Shown here: positions 29,155 through 37,849 of the stretch, piece by piece
Layout of the letters: every line of letters starts with the position of its first letter
How positions within the stretch are numbered: position 1 is the stretch's first letter
From: Chthoniobacteraceae bacterium
GTDB lineage: Bacteria > Verrucomicrobiota > Verrucomicrobiia > Chthoniobacterales > Chthoniobacteraceae
Length of the DNA: 64,000 nucleotides
Direction of reading: 5' to 3'
Assembly (NCBI GenBank): GCA_947449735.1
Contig: CANFTB010000005.1
Span: 62,001 to 126,000 of the forward strand
Translations under genes and position numbers: made by a program
Notes under the pieces: generated by a model
The model's database searches: none
What the model saw: the letters and a program-made list of their open reading frames with translations, nothing else
What the model was told of the DNA's origin: nothing

Positions 29155-30171
29155 TTAAAGCTTCTGCGCAAAGTCCTCAAGCGAGTTGGAGCGAATGGCG
29201 GTTTCGAGAAGTTGCTCCAAGCTCCTGGAATCCTCGATGGCCTCCAACGCCTCGCGGATTCCTTCTGGGCAAGAGCCATGCCGGATTTCCAAAGCGCGCA
29301 AGACGGCGGTCCGGAATGCGTTCAACTGACCCTCGGAGAGCCCCTCCAGCTTTCCCTCCAGCTTTCCCTCCAGCTTTCCCTCCAGCTTGCCTTCTAGTTT
29401 GCCTTCCTGTCTGAGTTGATCGGCGAGGGTCATGGTTTTGGTTTGAAGGGGGGTGTTGCGGATCTTCTGTATGCGCTCTTTGAGCAGCGAGATGTTTGAA
29501 TCAGCGTTGAGAATGTACCGCAACATCCTCTCTAGCGCACTCTCTGAAATCGTGAATAAAAGAGACTCCTCCCACATCACATCACTGAGGAGTTCATCCA
29601 TTGGCTCCGCCTTTAGCGCGCGCAACGTGAGAATACCCTCAGGCGTTCCGGCCAGCGATTCGTAGGGAATGCGCACCAGTTCAAGCAGATGATACACCAG
29701 AGTGGGTTGCCACGGCCGAATAATGTCTGCGATCACAGCCGGCATATCAATGAGCTCCTCTAGGCGAGGGGCGGTTTTCCAAGGGCGTTTTCCCTGAGCG
29801 AGCACGATGGGCAGAATCGCTGGAAGCTTTGCCGGAGGAGGATGCGCTGCGGCGAACCGTTCCCAGATGCGGAGAATGTAGGACAGCAGGCGCAGGGCCA
29901 TGCGCGGGTCTTCGGAACTTTGGTGTTCAAAGAGGAGGTACAGGAAGGCTTCGCTCTGGTGGAGTTTGAGCGAGAAGAGCAGGTCGCTTTCGGAGGCGGC
30001 GAACTGCGGGTCGACGAAGGTTGAGGATTCGAGGGTGAGGGAGGTCCAGTCGACGGCGTAAGCGAGTTCGGAGGGAAGATGACTTTGAAAAAAGGCGCGG
30101 GCGTTGTCCGTGTTCGAGAAGGTGGCTTTGAGAAGTTTGTCGTTTGGATGATGGATAGGTTCCTCGGGCAT
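29155..30171 (-). CDS. Rpn-family recombination-promoting nuclease / PD-(D/E)XK transposase-like protein
   Basis: From the ATG at 30169-30171 it encodes 338 residues beginning MPEEPIHHPNDKLLKATF. It shows the Rpn N-terminal pattern: DKLLKATFSN, then HLPSEL, SDLLFSLKL with the active-site Asp, YLLFEHQSSEDPRMALRLL with the Glu-x-Gln of the PD-(D/E)XK core, and PIVLAQGKRPW. Family members promote RecA-independent recombination by DNA cleavage and are common in accessory DNA. Residues about 250-280 are the repeated EGKL linker. I rejected the in-frame start at 30267 because the extra 32 residues are unlike the family. It is divergent from the kinase-FGE gene with 194 bases between starts. Confidence 0.88.
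   Translation of the reverse strand: MPEEPIHHPNDKLLKATFSNTDNARAFFQSHLPSELAYAVDWTSLTLESSTFVDPQFAASESDLLFSLKLHQSEAFLYLLFEHQSSEDPRMALRLLSYILRIWERFAAAHPPPAKLPAILPIVLAQGKRPWKTAPRLEELIDMPAVIADIIRPWQPTLVYHLLELVRIPYESLAGTPEGILTLRALKAEPMDELLSDVMWEESLLFTISESALERMLRYILNADSNISLLKERIQKIRNTPLQTKTMTLADQLRQEGKLEGKLEGKLEGKLEGKLEGLSEGQLNAFRTAVLRALEIRHGSCPEGIREALEAIEDSRSLEQLLETAIRSNSLEDFAQKL
29344..29408 (-). repeat. 12-bp tandem repeat in the Rpn gene
   Basis: Five tandem copies of a 12-base unit (minus strand GAGGGAAAGCTG with small changes) encode EGKL. Copies of the same block occur in many Rpn proteins as a spacer before the C-terminal helical domain. Because the unit is a multiple of three, gain or loss changes only linker length. 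Confidence 0.9.
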
Positions 30172-30365
30172 GGGCTTTATAACAGAGTCGCAGGAGGACG
30201 AGTGGGTTGACGTCAGCGTAAGCCTGAGTGGAGAGAGATGTTGCAGGGCGAATGTCCAATTCCTCATACAGACGGATCCTCAAGCTTGTCCGAGTCTCGG
30301 CAGCCGAGAATCGAGGCGCCGCGATCACAGTTGAATACAGTGAGGCGCCAGTTAGCGTTCTGCTC

Positions 30366-32945
30366 ATGCGACAATGGTCAATCATCCTTCATGGCCCCCT
30401 AGGCATCCTCAGCAGCATTGAAACGACTGAGTCGCAGTTCGTGATCGGTTCGGAGGAGTCGTCCGATGTGTGGAAGATCGAGGGAGAGGGGATTGCTCCC
30501 CGGCATGCTTGGGTGTGGATTGCGCAACAGTGCATGCAGGTGGAAGACCTCGCGGGAGGGACGCTCGTAAACGGACATGCCATCGAGGGACGGGTGGAGG
30601 TGGAGTATCCTGCTTCGCTGCAGATGGGCGAACTGACGCTGGTGGTGGATGTCAAAATAGAGGAAGTGCCAAAGGTGCCGGAACCATCACTTGCGGTGAC
30701 GATCCCGCAGCGCGTGCCGAAGCAAAGTGCAACAAATCTGGATGTAACCATTCCGCAGCGTTCCATCCCGGATGCGCAGAAACGACGGACAGGAATTCAG
30801 GCGGTTGCGACCGAGAAGAACAAGGCGCCTCTGATTGGGGAGTATACGCTCGTGCGCGAGATTGCGCGCGGGGGGATGGGGCAGATTTACTTTGCCGAAG
30901 ATCCGCAACTGAGACGGCAGGTGGCGGTCAAGGTGAGCAGCATCAGCGAAGGCGGGGAGGATCCTCGCTTTTCGAAGGAAGCGGAGATACTCGCACATTT
31001 GGCGCACCCGAACATCGTGCCGATCTATAACATCGGCGTGGACGCTCAGAGCCGTCCGTTTTACGCGATGAAGCTGGTGAAGGGGCGCACGCTGCAGGAG
31101 GTGCTCAATGCGTGGCGCGACGGCGACGCGGTGGAGGTGAAGGAATACCCGCGGGCCACTCTGTTGACGATCTTCAGGAAGGTGTGCGACGCCATGGCCT
31201 TTGCGCACGCCAAGGGTGTGCTACACCGGGACCTCAAGCCGGAGAACATCATGGTGGGCGAGTACGGCGAGGTGCTTGTCATGGACTGGGGACTGGCCAA
31301 GGTTTTGGGGGTCAAGGACGACGTCTACACAGGAAAGTCGCCTGTGAGAGACACGGGCGACTACGGGATGACTCTGGAGGGCGAAGTCATGGGGACGCCG
31401 CAGTACATGTCGCCCGAGCAGGCGGAGGGCATGGTGGCGGAGCTGGACGCGCGCTCGGACATCTATTCGTTGGGAGGAATTCTGTACGCGATCCTCACAC
31501 TGCGGCCGCCCATCGATGGGAGCACGTTGATTGAGGTGCTCACCAATGTGAAGAAGGGCGAGATCAGTTCGATGGCGAGCAAGCGGGGCGGTAAGGGAGA
31601 CGCGACTGTCGGCTCCCCGGCGGCGATCGGCGTGGAGGTGCCGGAGGCGTTGCAGGCGGTGACGCTCAAGGCGATGGCCACGGACCGCACGAAGCGCTAC
31701 GCCAGCGTGGAGGCGTTTGCGGCGGACATCGAGGCGTACCAGAACGGGTTTGTCACGAGTGCGGAAGATCCGGGTGCATGGAAGCGTGTGAAGCTGTGGG
31801 TGGGGCGGAACAAGGTACTGGCGACTTCGGCGGCGGTGATGCTCGTGGTTGTAAGCGGGTTTACAGTCAAGGTGGTCTCTGAAGGGCGGAAGGCGACAAG
31901 GGCACTGGCCCGCTTACAGGAGACAGCGCCGACGTTCGCCACCAGAGCTGAGGATGCGCTGCGTGAGGGGAGCTTTGAGGAGGCGCTTAAGAGCATTGAT
32001 TTTGCCGTGGATTTAGAGCCACGAAATGGCGGGTATCACGCGTTACGAGGGAATATATTGCAGGTGTTGGTGCGCTGGCCGGAAGCGGTGTTGGCGTATC
32101 AGGTAGCCGTGCGCCATGGGGCAAGCGATAAAGTCAACGCGAACCTGTCATTAACGGAGGCTCTGTTGGCACGGGCTATGAAAGATGGGGACGAGAAGGC
32201 GAAGGGCGCCTTGTTTGAGGCGCTCAACAGCCAGGGGCGTCAGTATGAGGCGATGGCTTTTGGAAAAGAGCTGGGGGATTTTTGGAAGGACCGGAAGAAG
32301 GATGAAAGTGTTTTGCCCGAGTTGGTGAAACGGTTGGAAGCGAAGCTGGTGCCTGTGCCCGGGACGGAGGTGCTCATGAGCAGCACAGAGATGACGGTCG
32401 GGGAGTGGAAGCTATACCTGAGGGCGGAGGGACTGCCTGACTGGCAGCAGCCGGAGAGGGAATGGGAACAGACTGACGAGCATCCAGTGGTGAAGATCAG
32501 CTGGAACATGGCAAAGGAGTTTTGCGACTGGCTGCATGTCAAAACTGGGAAGGAGTGGCGCCTGCCTACGAACGAGGAGTGGGATGCTGCGGTGGGAACG
32601 ACACCTTATCCTTGGGGGGATTATTTTCCGCCCAATTGGGATGACGGAAACTACAAGATTTTAATGGATGGGAAGGACGATCCCGCGAAGGTGGGAGTGG
32701 ATGGAATCAAAGGAACGTCGCCAGTAGGATCGTTTAAACCAAATGCGTTGGGTATTTATGACTTGGGTGGTAATGCGTGGGAATGGACGTGGAACGGGCT
32801 GGATGAGGAGAATGGAAACTGTTTGCGCCGAGGCGGCAGTTGGGATTCCCCCGGGGACAACCGGTCGTCTTTCCGCTACAGCTCCGCTCGTGGAGCTACG
32901 TACAGTAGTTGCGGTGTCCGTCTCGTCCGAAGGGCGGTGCCCTGA
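30366..32945 (+). CDS. FHA-Ser/Thr kinase-TPR-FGE/SUMF1-like signalling protein
   Basis: From ATG at 30366 it encodes 859 residues. Residues 5-100 are FHA-like (GIAPRHAWVWI, GGTLVNG). A Hanks-type kinase spans about 158-430: REIARGGMGQIYF, the Lys in VAVKVS, HRDLKPENIM near 286, VMDWGLAK and GTPQYMSPEQ. A membrane helix lies at about 483-503, then TPR-like helices (about 520-650) outside. The final 200 residues are a C-type-lectin/FGE-sulfatase domain: VPGTEVLMSSTEMTVGEW, WRLPTNEEWDAA, DLGGNAWEW. FGE active-site Cys residues are not evident, so it is more likely a ligand-binding module. The topology suggests an inner-membrane receptor kinase with an exported FGE domain. The tail resembles a DGR variable region. 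Start alternatives upstream have no FHA-like sequence. Confidence 0.92.
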   Translation: MRQWSIILHGPLGILSSIETTESQFVIGSEESSDVWKIEGEGIAPRHAWVWIAQQCMQVEDLAGGTLVNGHAIEGRVEVEYPASLQMGELTLVVDVKIEEVPKVPEPSLAVTIPQRVPKQSATNLDVTIPQRSIPDAQKRRTGIQAVATEKNKAPLIGEYTLVREIARGGMGQIYFAEDPQLRRQVAVKVSSISEGGEDPRFSKEAEILAHLAHPNIVPIYNIGVDAQSRPFYAMKLVKGRTLQEVLNAWRDGDAVEVKEYPRATLLTIFRKVCDAMAFAHAKGVLHRDLKPENIMVGEYGEVLVMDWGLAKVLGVKDDVYTGKSPVRDTGDYGMTLEGEVMGTPQYMSPEQAEGMVAELDARSDIYSLGGILYAILTLRPPIDGSTLIEVLTNVKKGEISSMASKRGGKGDATVGSPAAIGVEVPEALQAVTLKAMATDRTKRYASVEAFAADIEAYQNGFVTSAEDPGAWKRVKLWVGRNKVLATSAAVMLVVVSGFTVKVVSEGRKATRALARLQETAPTFATRAEDALREGSFEEALKSIDFAVDLEPRNGGYHALRGNILQVLVRWPEAVLAYQVAVRHGASDKVNANLSLTEALLARAMKDGDEKAKGALFEALNSQGRQYEAMAFGKELGDFWKDRKKDESVLPELVKRLEAKLVPVPGTEVLMSSTEMTVGEWKLYLRAEGLPDWQQPEREWEQTDEHPVVKISWNMAKEFCDWLHVKTGKEWRLPTNEEWDAAVGTTPYPWGDYFPPNWDDGNYKILMDGKDDPAKVGVDGIKGTSPVGSFKPNALGIYDLGGNAWEWTWNGLDEENGNCLRRGGSWDSPGDNRSSFRYSSARGATYSSCGVRLVRRAVP
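32833..32930 (+). other. Candidate DGR-type variable region at the 3' end of the kinase-FGE gene
   Basis: The last part of the FGE domain has the fixed frame GGSW...R...R...R...G-R-L-V seen in C-type-lectin DGR target proteins. The residues between the fixed ones (D, S, P, D, F, Y, S, S, A, A, Y, S, S, C) are nearly all coded by NNC or NNT, as expected if AAC/AAT template codons were mutated at adenines. No reverse transcriptase or template repeat was seen in this window, so the claim is only structural. Confidence 0.3.
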
Positions 32946-33306
32946 GTTCGAGAACGTCTTTTCTAAGAATCGCTATTCGAAATGTGAGCTGAAGTAATGT
33001 GAACCGCGATTTCAGAAAGCCGTTTGCAGTCATGCCGGAGGTTACCATGTCATCGCGCTCAGATATTTTTTCCGCGAACGAGCGTAGAATTCTTTAGCTC
33101 GAAATCGCATCAGCGATAAGTTCGCACGCGTAGCTTATGGGACAACGCCCGGTGGGTGCGCCGACAAGTGAGCTGCATACGCAAATCTTGGGCTTGGCGG
33201 CCCATCCAGGACCGCATAGCAGCACAGTCACCCCCCTTCCCTGCTAAGATTTGGACTGAAACCCAGCTTCACCTAGCGTTCACTATCCCCTCTTCCCCCG
33301 ACCAAC
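32946..33306. other. 361-base intergenic gap after the kinase-FGE gene
   Basis: I see no gene, no strong hairpin and no copy of the FGE tail that could be a DGR template repeat. It presumably holds the promoter of the giant DUF1080-cytochrome gene. Confidence 0.6.
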
Positions 33307-36300
33307 ATGCGCATCAGTCCCTTCTTCCTGCCCGCCATTCAAGTTGCGGCACTTGTGCTTTCGAGCCTCCACAGCCCGGCAGCCCCCGTCCCGCTCTTCA
33401 ACGGCAAAACCGCCGAAGGCTGGGAGGGCGACACCAGCCTCTGGCACGTCGAAGGCGGCGCCATCACCGCCGGCAACCTCGAAAAGCGGCAGCCGAAAAA
33501 CGACTTCCTCGCTACGGTCAAGGACTACGCGGACTTTGACCTCACTCTGAAATGGAAACTCGAGGGCACCGAAGGCTTCGTCAACGGCGGAGTCCAGTTC
33601 CGCTCCTTCCGGATTCCCAACAACCACGAAATGTGGGGCTATCAAGCCGACCTCGGCGCCGGCTACGACGGGGCACTCTACGATGAAAGCCGGCGCGGCA
33701 TGCTCCTGAAACCCTCCAAGGAAGTCTACGAAAAGGCCCGGAAGCCTCTGGGCGAATGGAACGATTACCGCATCCGCGCCGAAGGCGACCGCATCCAAAT
33801 CTGGCTCAACGGCGTTCAGACCGCCGATTACACCGAGACCAGCCCGGAAATTCCGCGCACCGGCAAAATCGCGGTCCAGATCCACGGCGCCGCAACCTCG
33901 GTGGTCCGCTACAAGGACATCGCGATCGAGGAACTTCCCTCCGCCCGTTCTGCAAACACTTCGGTACCGGCACAGACCCCGGCGCCTTCTCCTGTCTTCG
34001 GCCCGGCCTCGCGCATCACCCGGCAGCTCCCGCCGTCCAAAACCATCCCGGCTTTTGAGGGCGGCAAGTTTACGCTCAAACCGGGCGATGTCGTCGTGTT
34101 CACCGGCTCCGAAAACATGGTTCAGGAACAGCATGTCGGCGCCTTGGAATCCCGCCTCGCCCATGCCTGGAAGGGCGCCGCGCCGCGCTTCCGCCACATG
34201 AGCTGGGAGGGCGACACCGTGTTCCGCCAAAACCGGATGATGCAATGGGGCTCCTGGCCGCTCAATCTTCAAGCGGCGGACGCCACGGTCGTGGTGGCCT
34301 GGTTCGGACAGGTCGAGGCCATGGATGCCACCAAGTCGGTGGAAGACTTCACAAAGGCCTACGGCGAACTGCTCAACGAGTTTTCCAAGCAAACTCCACG
34401 AATCGTCCTGGTCGGACCGCCGCTCTTTGAAAAACCCGCCGACCCGCGCGTTCCCGACAACACCCCCCTGAACAGCCGCGTCGCCGAACTGAATGGCGCC
34501 GCGCGCAAACTGGCGCAGAGCCGCAATCTCGTCTTCGTCGACCTGCTCGCCCCCCTTGCAAACCGGCAGGGCGCGCCGCTGACACGCGACGGCCTGCACT
34601 TTGACGAAAAAGGTCTTCTGACGGTCGGCCAGATCATCGGCGCCGCCCTGGGAGCCCCGGAGCCTGCGGAAGAAACGTTGCGCCAGGCTGTGGTTCAAAA
34701 GAACCGCCTTTGGTTCGACACCTGGCGCTGCATGAACTGGGCTTTCGCCTACGGCGACCGGTCCACAGTCGCGTTCGCAAAATCCACGGACAACCACCCT
34801 CCGTTCGTTGACGAACTCGCCAAGTTCCAGCCCCTCCTCGCTCATGCCGACGCCACCGTCCACGCCCTGAGCTCAGGCAAACCAACCCCCGCACCATTGC
34901 CGCCCGAATTGACGCGTGCCGACCCGCCCGCAGCCTCGCCCGAGGAACAGATCAACAGCTTCAAAATGCGCGAGGGCTTCGAAGCGAGTCTTTTTGCCGA
35001 CGAAAAACTCGGAGTCGTGCGCCCGATCCAGATCCGATGGGACGAGCGGGGCAGACTCTGGGTCGCCTGCACCCCCGCATACCCGCAGCTCCAGCCCGGC
35101 GAACACGGCAACGACTACATCCTTGTGCTCGAAGACACCGACGGCGACGGCCGCGCCGACAAGTCCTGGCGCTTTGCCGAGAAACTCACCATGCCGATGG
35201 GCTTTGAGTTCGCTCCCAAGTCCGCCGGCGGAGGCATCTACGTCTGCGAAACCACCCAGCTCATCCACCTCACCGACCGTCAGGGCGCCGGAAAGGCCGA
35301 CGGGCGCACCGTCCTCTTCAGCGGCTTTGGCACGGGAGACACCCACCAGGACGCCAACTCCATCCGCTGGGGCCCCGACGGAAACCTCTGGTTTTCCCAG
35401 GGCTACCACATCTGGTCCTACGTCGAGACCCCCCACGGTCTCGTGGAACTCAACCGCAGCGGCCTCTGGCGCTACAACCCGCGCACCCAACGCCTCGACT
35501 CCTTCCTGAATGAAAGCGGCGCAGGCCTCAACTGCTGGGGCACCGCATGGGACGACTTCGGACAAATGTTCCACGGGAGCGGCGCCGACACCAAGATCTG
35601 GCACAGCACCCCAGCCCTCATCCCCACGCTGCACCCGCAGCTTCTTCCCACAGGCATCGCCGCGTCGCGCGGCAAAAGCATGGAGCCCGAAATCCTCGGC
35701 AGCAGCCACCTGCCCGACGACCTGCGCGGCGTCCTGCTCAAGAGCACCTATTACACAAGCCAGGTTCAGCTCTACCGCTTGTACGATTCCGGTTCGACCT
35801 TCCAGAGCGAGGACCTCGGCGATTTGATGTCGGGTGACAACGCGTTCCGTCCTGTGGAAACCCGCGTTGGACCGGACGGCGCGCTCTACGTGTGCGACTG
35901 GCTCAACCCGGTCATCGGCCACTACCAGGCCAGCTACCGCGACCCGCGCCGCGACCGTTCCCACGGCCGCATCTGGCGCGTCACCGCCAAGGGCCGGCCC
36001 CTGGTCCAAAAACCGCAGCTCGCCTCCAAAGACGCGGCAGCCCTGGTTTCCAGCCTCCACTCAAAGGAACGCTGGGAGCGCGACACGGCAAAGTTCGCCC
36101 TCTACCGGATGGACGCCGCGCCCGTCCTCGCCGCAGCGCGGACGGCCCTCGCCGGCGCGCTGACCGAAGGCGACACGCGCCTGATGTACGAACTCAGCGG
36201 TGTTTTCGCCGCGCACGAAACGGCCAGTCCGGAAATCATCTCCCGCCTCATGGCGTCCCCGGATTTCAGAGAGCGCGCCTGGGCGACGCATCTGGTCGGG

Positions 36301-37803
36301 ATTTGGGCAAACAAGCTCGAGTCCCCGCTTTCCCTTCTGGAAAAAGCGGTCGCCGACGAGCACCCCCGGGTGCGCTTGGAAGCCGTCGTAGCCTGCGCCT
36401 GGTTGCCCGTGAAAGACGCTGCTGCGGCCCTCAAAACCGCCACGCTGGCGATCGACAAACCCACCGACGCCGCCATTCTCCACGCCCTCACGCAGTGCAT
36501 CCACTCGCTCGCCCCGCATTGGCGTCCGGCGCTTGCCGCAGGCCAACTCGACTTCGAAAGCCGCTACCAGGCCCTGGCCCTCGTCCTCACAACCGTGGGT
36601 GACACCACGATGTTCCCAGAAGTCCGCAAGCTGATCGCCTCCGGAAAACTGTCCGCAGTCCACAAGGAGGCTCTCCTCAAAATGATGGTGGACGTGGGCT
36701 CTCCGGCCGAGGCGGCCTACGCCCTTGGCCAGGCTCCTAATTCCAGCACCGTCATGGCCGCCGTGCTCGATGCCGCCCGCAAAGTGAGCGGAGCGGGCTA
36801 CGGCGCCTTGGTTCAAGAACTGCTCGAAGGCAGCACCCCCGCCTCGCGCATTCTGGCCTGCAGAATCATCGCAGCGGTCGGCGCTGAAAAACCCGAGCTC
36901 ACCCCGAAGCTCGAATCCCTTCTCGCCCGTGAATCCACGGCAACCGCCGAGCGGATTGCCGCAATGGCCGCTCTCGCAAAAGTCCGAGGCAAGCCAGCGC
37001 TCTCGGACATTCTCAAATTCACCGAGAGTCCGGATGCCGCGTTGAGGATCGGCGCCCTTGCAGCGGTCGCTCCCTTGGATCCGGCGGCTGTTGCCAAACG
37101 CAGCCTGCCGCTGCTCGAACAGACGCGCTCATCCAAGGAGGTGGCCGACTTGCTGGCTCCCCTGCTCGCGCAGAAGACAGGTTCAACCGCCCTGGCAAAA
37201 GCGTTTCAGGAGGAAAAACCGTCTCCAGAAACAGCCAAACGCACCCTGCAATGGCTCTCTGAAAGCGGCCGAGACGACCAGGCTTTGCGCAGCGCCTTGA
37301 CCCACGCGGCGGGCTTGCAATCGGCCAGCACCGAATACAACGATGCCTTGGTGAAACAGTGGGTGGCGGACGCCGCAGCCCGAGGAAACACCAAGCTTGG
37401 AGAGACTGTTTTTAAAGCGGCCAAAACCACCTGTCTCGCGTGCCACAAGGTCGGCAACGAAGGCGGCATCCTCGGCCCGGAACTCAGCGCCATCGGCCGC
37501 GCCATGACGCCAGAGATGATCGTAGAATCCGTGTTCTGGCCGAAACGCCAGGTCAAGGAAGGGTACATGCTCACCCAGATCACCACCAAGGACGGCCAGG
37601 TGCAGCAGGGCTACAAGGCGGCGGAAAGTCCGGAAACGCTCACCCTGAAAGACCTCGCCGGCAATCCCACCGCGCCCATTCTCAAAAGCCGGATCGCCAG
37701 CCGTTCGGATGCAGGCAGCCTCATGCCGGACGGTTTGATGGCGCCGCTTTCAGAAAAGGATCAGCTGAACCTCTTCAAGTATCTCTTCGAGCTCGGAAAA
37801 TAA
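33307..37803 (+). CDS. Giant exported DUF1080-SGNH-propeller-HEAT-cytochrome c fusion (PVC-type haem protein)
   Basis: This encodes 1498 residues with a signal peptide (residues 1-26). In order: a DUF1080/3-keto-disaccharide-hydrolase domain (about 28-215, with FNGKTAEGW and a concanavalin-like FVNGGVQFRS); an SGNH-like domain (about 225-480) whose C-terminal DGLHFDEKG gives the Asp and His, but whose first block reads VVFTGSENM without a normal GDS Ser; a beta-propeller of the PVC/sorbosone-dehydrogenase type (about 540-900, with WDERGRLWVA and DTDGDGRAD); HEAT repeats (about 920-1340); and a C-terminal cytochrome c with CLACH at about 1376 and MPDGL as probable axial-Met loop. It should sit in the periplasm, binding haem covalently. 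The four-domain fusion suggests substrate binding, cleavage and electron transfer in one chain. Catalytic roles are inferred. Confidence 0.9.
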   Translation: MRISPFFLPAIQVAALVLSSLHSPAAPVPLFNGKTAEGWEGDTSLWHVEGGAITAGNLEKRQPKNDFLATVKDYADFDLTLKWKLEGTEGFVNGGVQFRSFRIPNNHEMWGYQADLGAGYDGALYDESRRGMLLKPSKEVYEKARKPLGEWNDYRIRAEGDRIQIWLNGVQTADYTETSPEIPRTGKIAVQIHGAATSVVRYKDIAIEELPSARSANTSVPAQTPAPSPVFGPASRITRQLPPSKTIPAFEGGKFTLKPGDVVVFTGSENMVQEQHVGALESRLAHAWKGAAPRFRHMSWEGDTVFRQNRMMQWGSWPLNLQAADATVVVAWFGQVEAMDATKSVEDFTKAYGELLNEFSKQTPRIVLVGPPLFEKPADPRVPDNTPLNSRVAELNGAARKLAQSRNLVFVDLLAPLANRQGAPLTRDGLHFDEKGLLTVGQIIGAALGAPEPAEETLRQAVVQKNRLWFDTWRCMNWAFAYGDRSTVAFAKSTDNHPPFVDELAKFQPLLAHADATVHALSSGKPTPAPLPPELTRADPPAASPEEQINSFKMREGFEASLFADEKLGVVRPIQIRWDERGRLWVACTPAYPQLQPGEHGNDYILVLEDTDGDGRADKSWRFAEKLTMPMGFEFAPKSAGGGIYVCETTQLIHLTDRQGAGKADGRTVLFSGFGTGDTHQDANSIRWGPDGNLWFSQGYHIWSYVETPHGLVELNRSGLWRYNPRTQRLDSFLNESGAGLNCWGTAWDDFGQMFHGSGADTKIWHSTPALIPTLHPQLLPTGIAASRGKSMEPEILGSSHLPDDLRGVLLKSTYYTSQVQLYRLYDSGSTFQSEDLGDLMSGDNAFRPVETRVGPDGALYVCDWLNPVIGHYQASYRDPRRDRSHGRIWRVTAKGRPLVQKPQLASKDAAALVSSLHSKERWERDTAKFALYRMDAAPVLAAARTALAGALTEGDTRLMYELSGVFAAHETASPEIISRLMASPDFRERAWATHLVGIWANKLESPLSLLEKAVADEHPRVRLEAVVACAWLPVKDAAAALKTATLAIDKPTDAAILHALTQCIHSLAPHWRPALAAGQLDFESRYQALALVLTTVGDTTMFPEVRKLIASGKLSAVHKEALLKMMVDVGSPAEAAYALGQAPNSSTVMAAVLDAARKVSGAGYGALVQELLEGSTPASRILACRIIAAVGAEKPELTPKLESLLARESTATAERIAAMAALAKVRGKPALSDILKFTESPDAALRIGALAAVAPLDPAAVAKRSLPLLEQTRSSKEVADLLAPLLAQKTGSTALAKAFQEEKPSPETAKRTLQWLSESGRDDQALRSALTHAAGLQSASTEYNDALVKQWVADAAARGNTKLGETVFKAAKTTCLACHKVGNEGGILGPELSAIGRAMTPEMIVESVFWPKRQVKEGYMLTQITTKDGQVQQGYKAAESPETLTLKDLAGNPTAPILKSRIASRSDAGSLMPDGLMAPLSEKDQLNLFKYLFELGK

Positions 37804-37849
37804 CCGGGCGGGAGAGTTCCGAGCGTCCAACGCCAAGTCTTTTGCAAAC

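Noticed and set aside
32946-33306. A DGR template repeat or reverse transcriptase next to the kinase-FGE gene
   Set aside because: No sequence similar to the gene's 3' tail and no reverse-transcriptase ORF is seen here.
33283-34863. A 526-codon minus-strand ORF inside the giant DUF1080 gene
   Set aside because: No domain, no start context, and it lies over a convincing signal peptide and DUF1080 domain.
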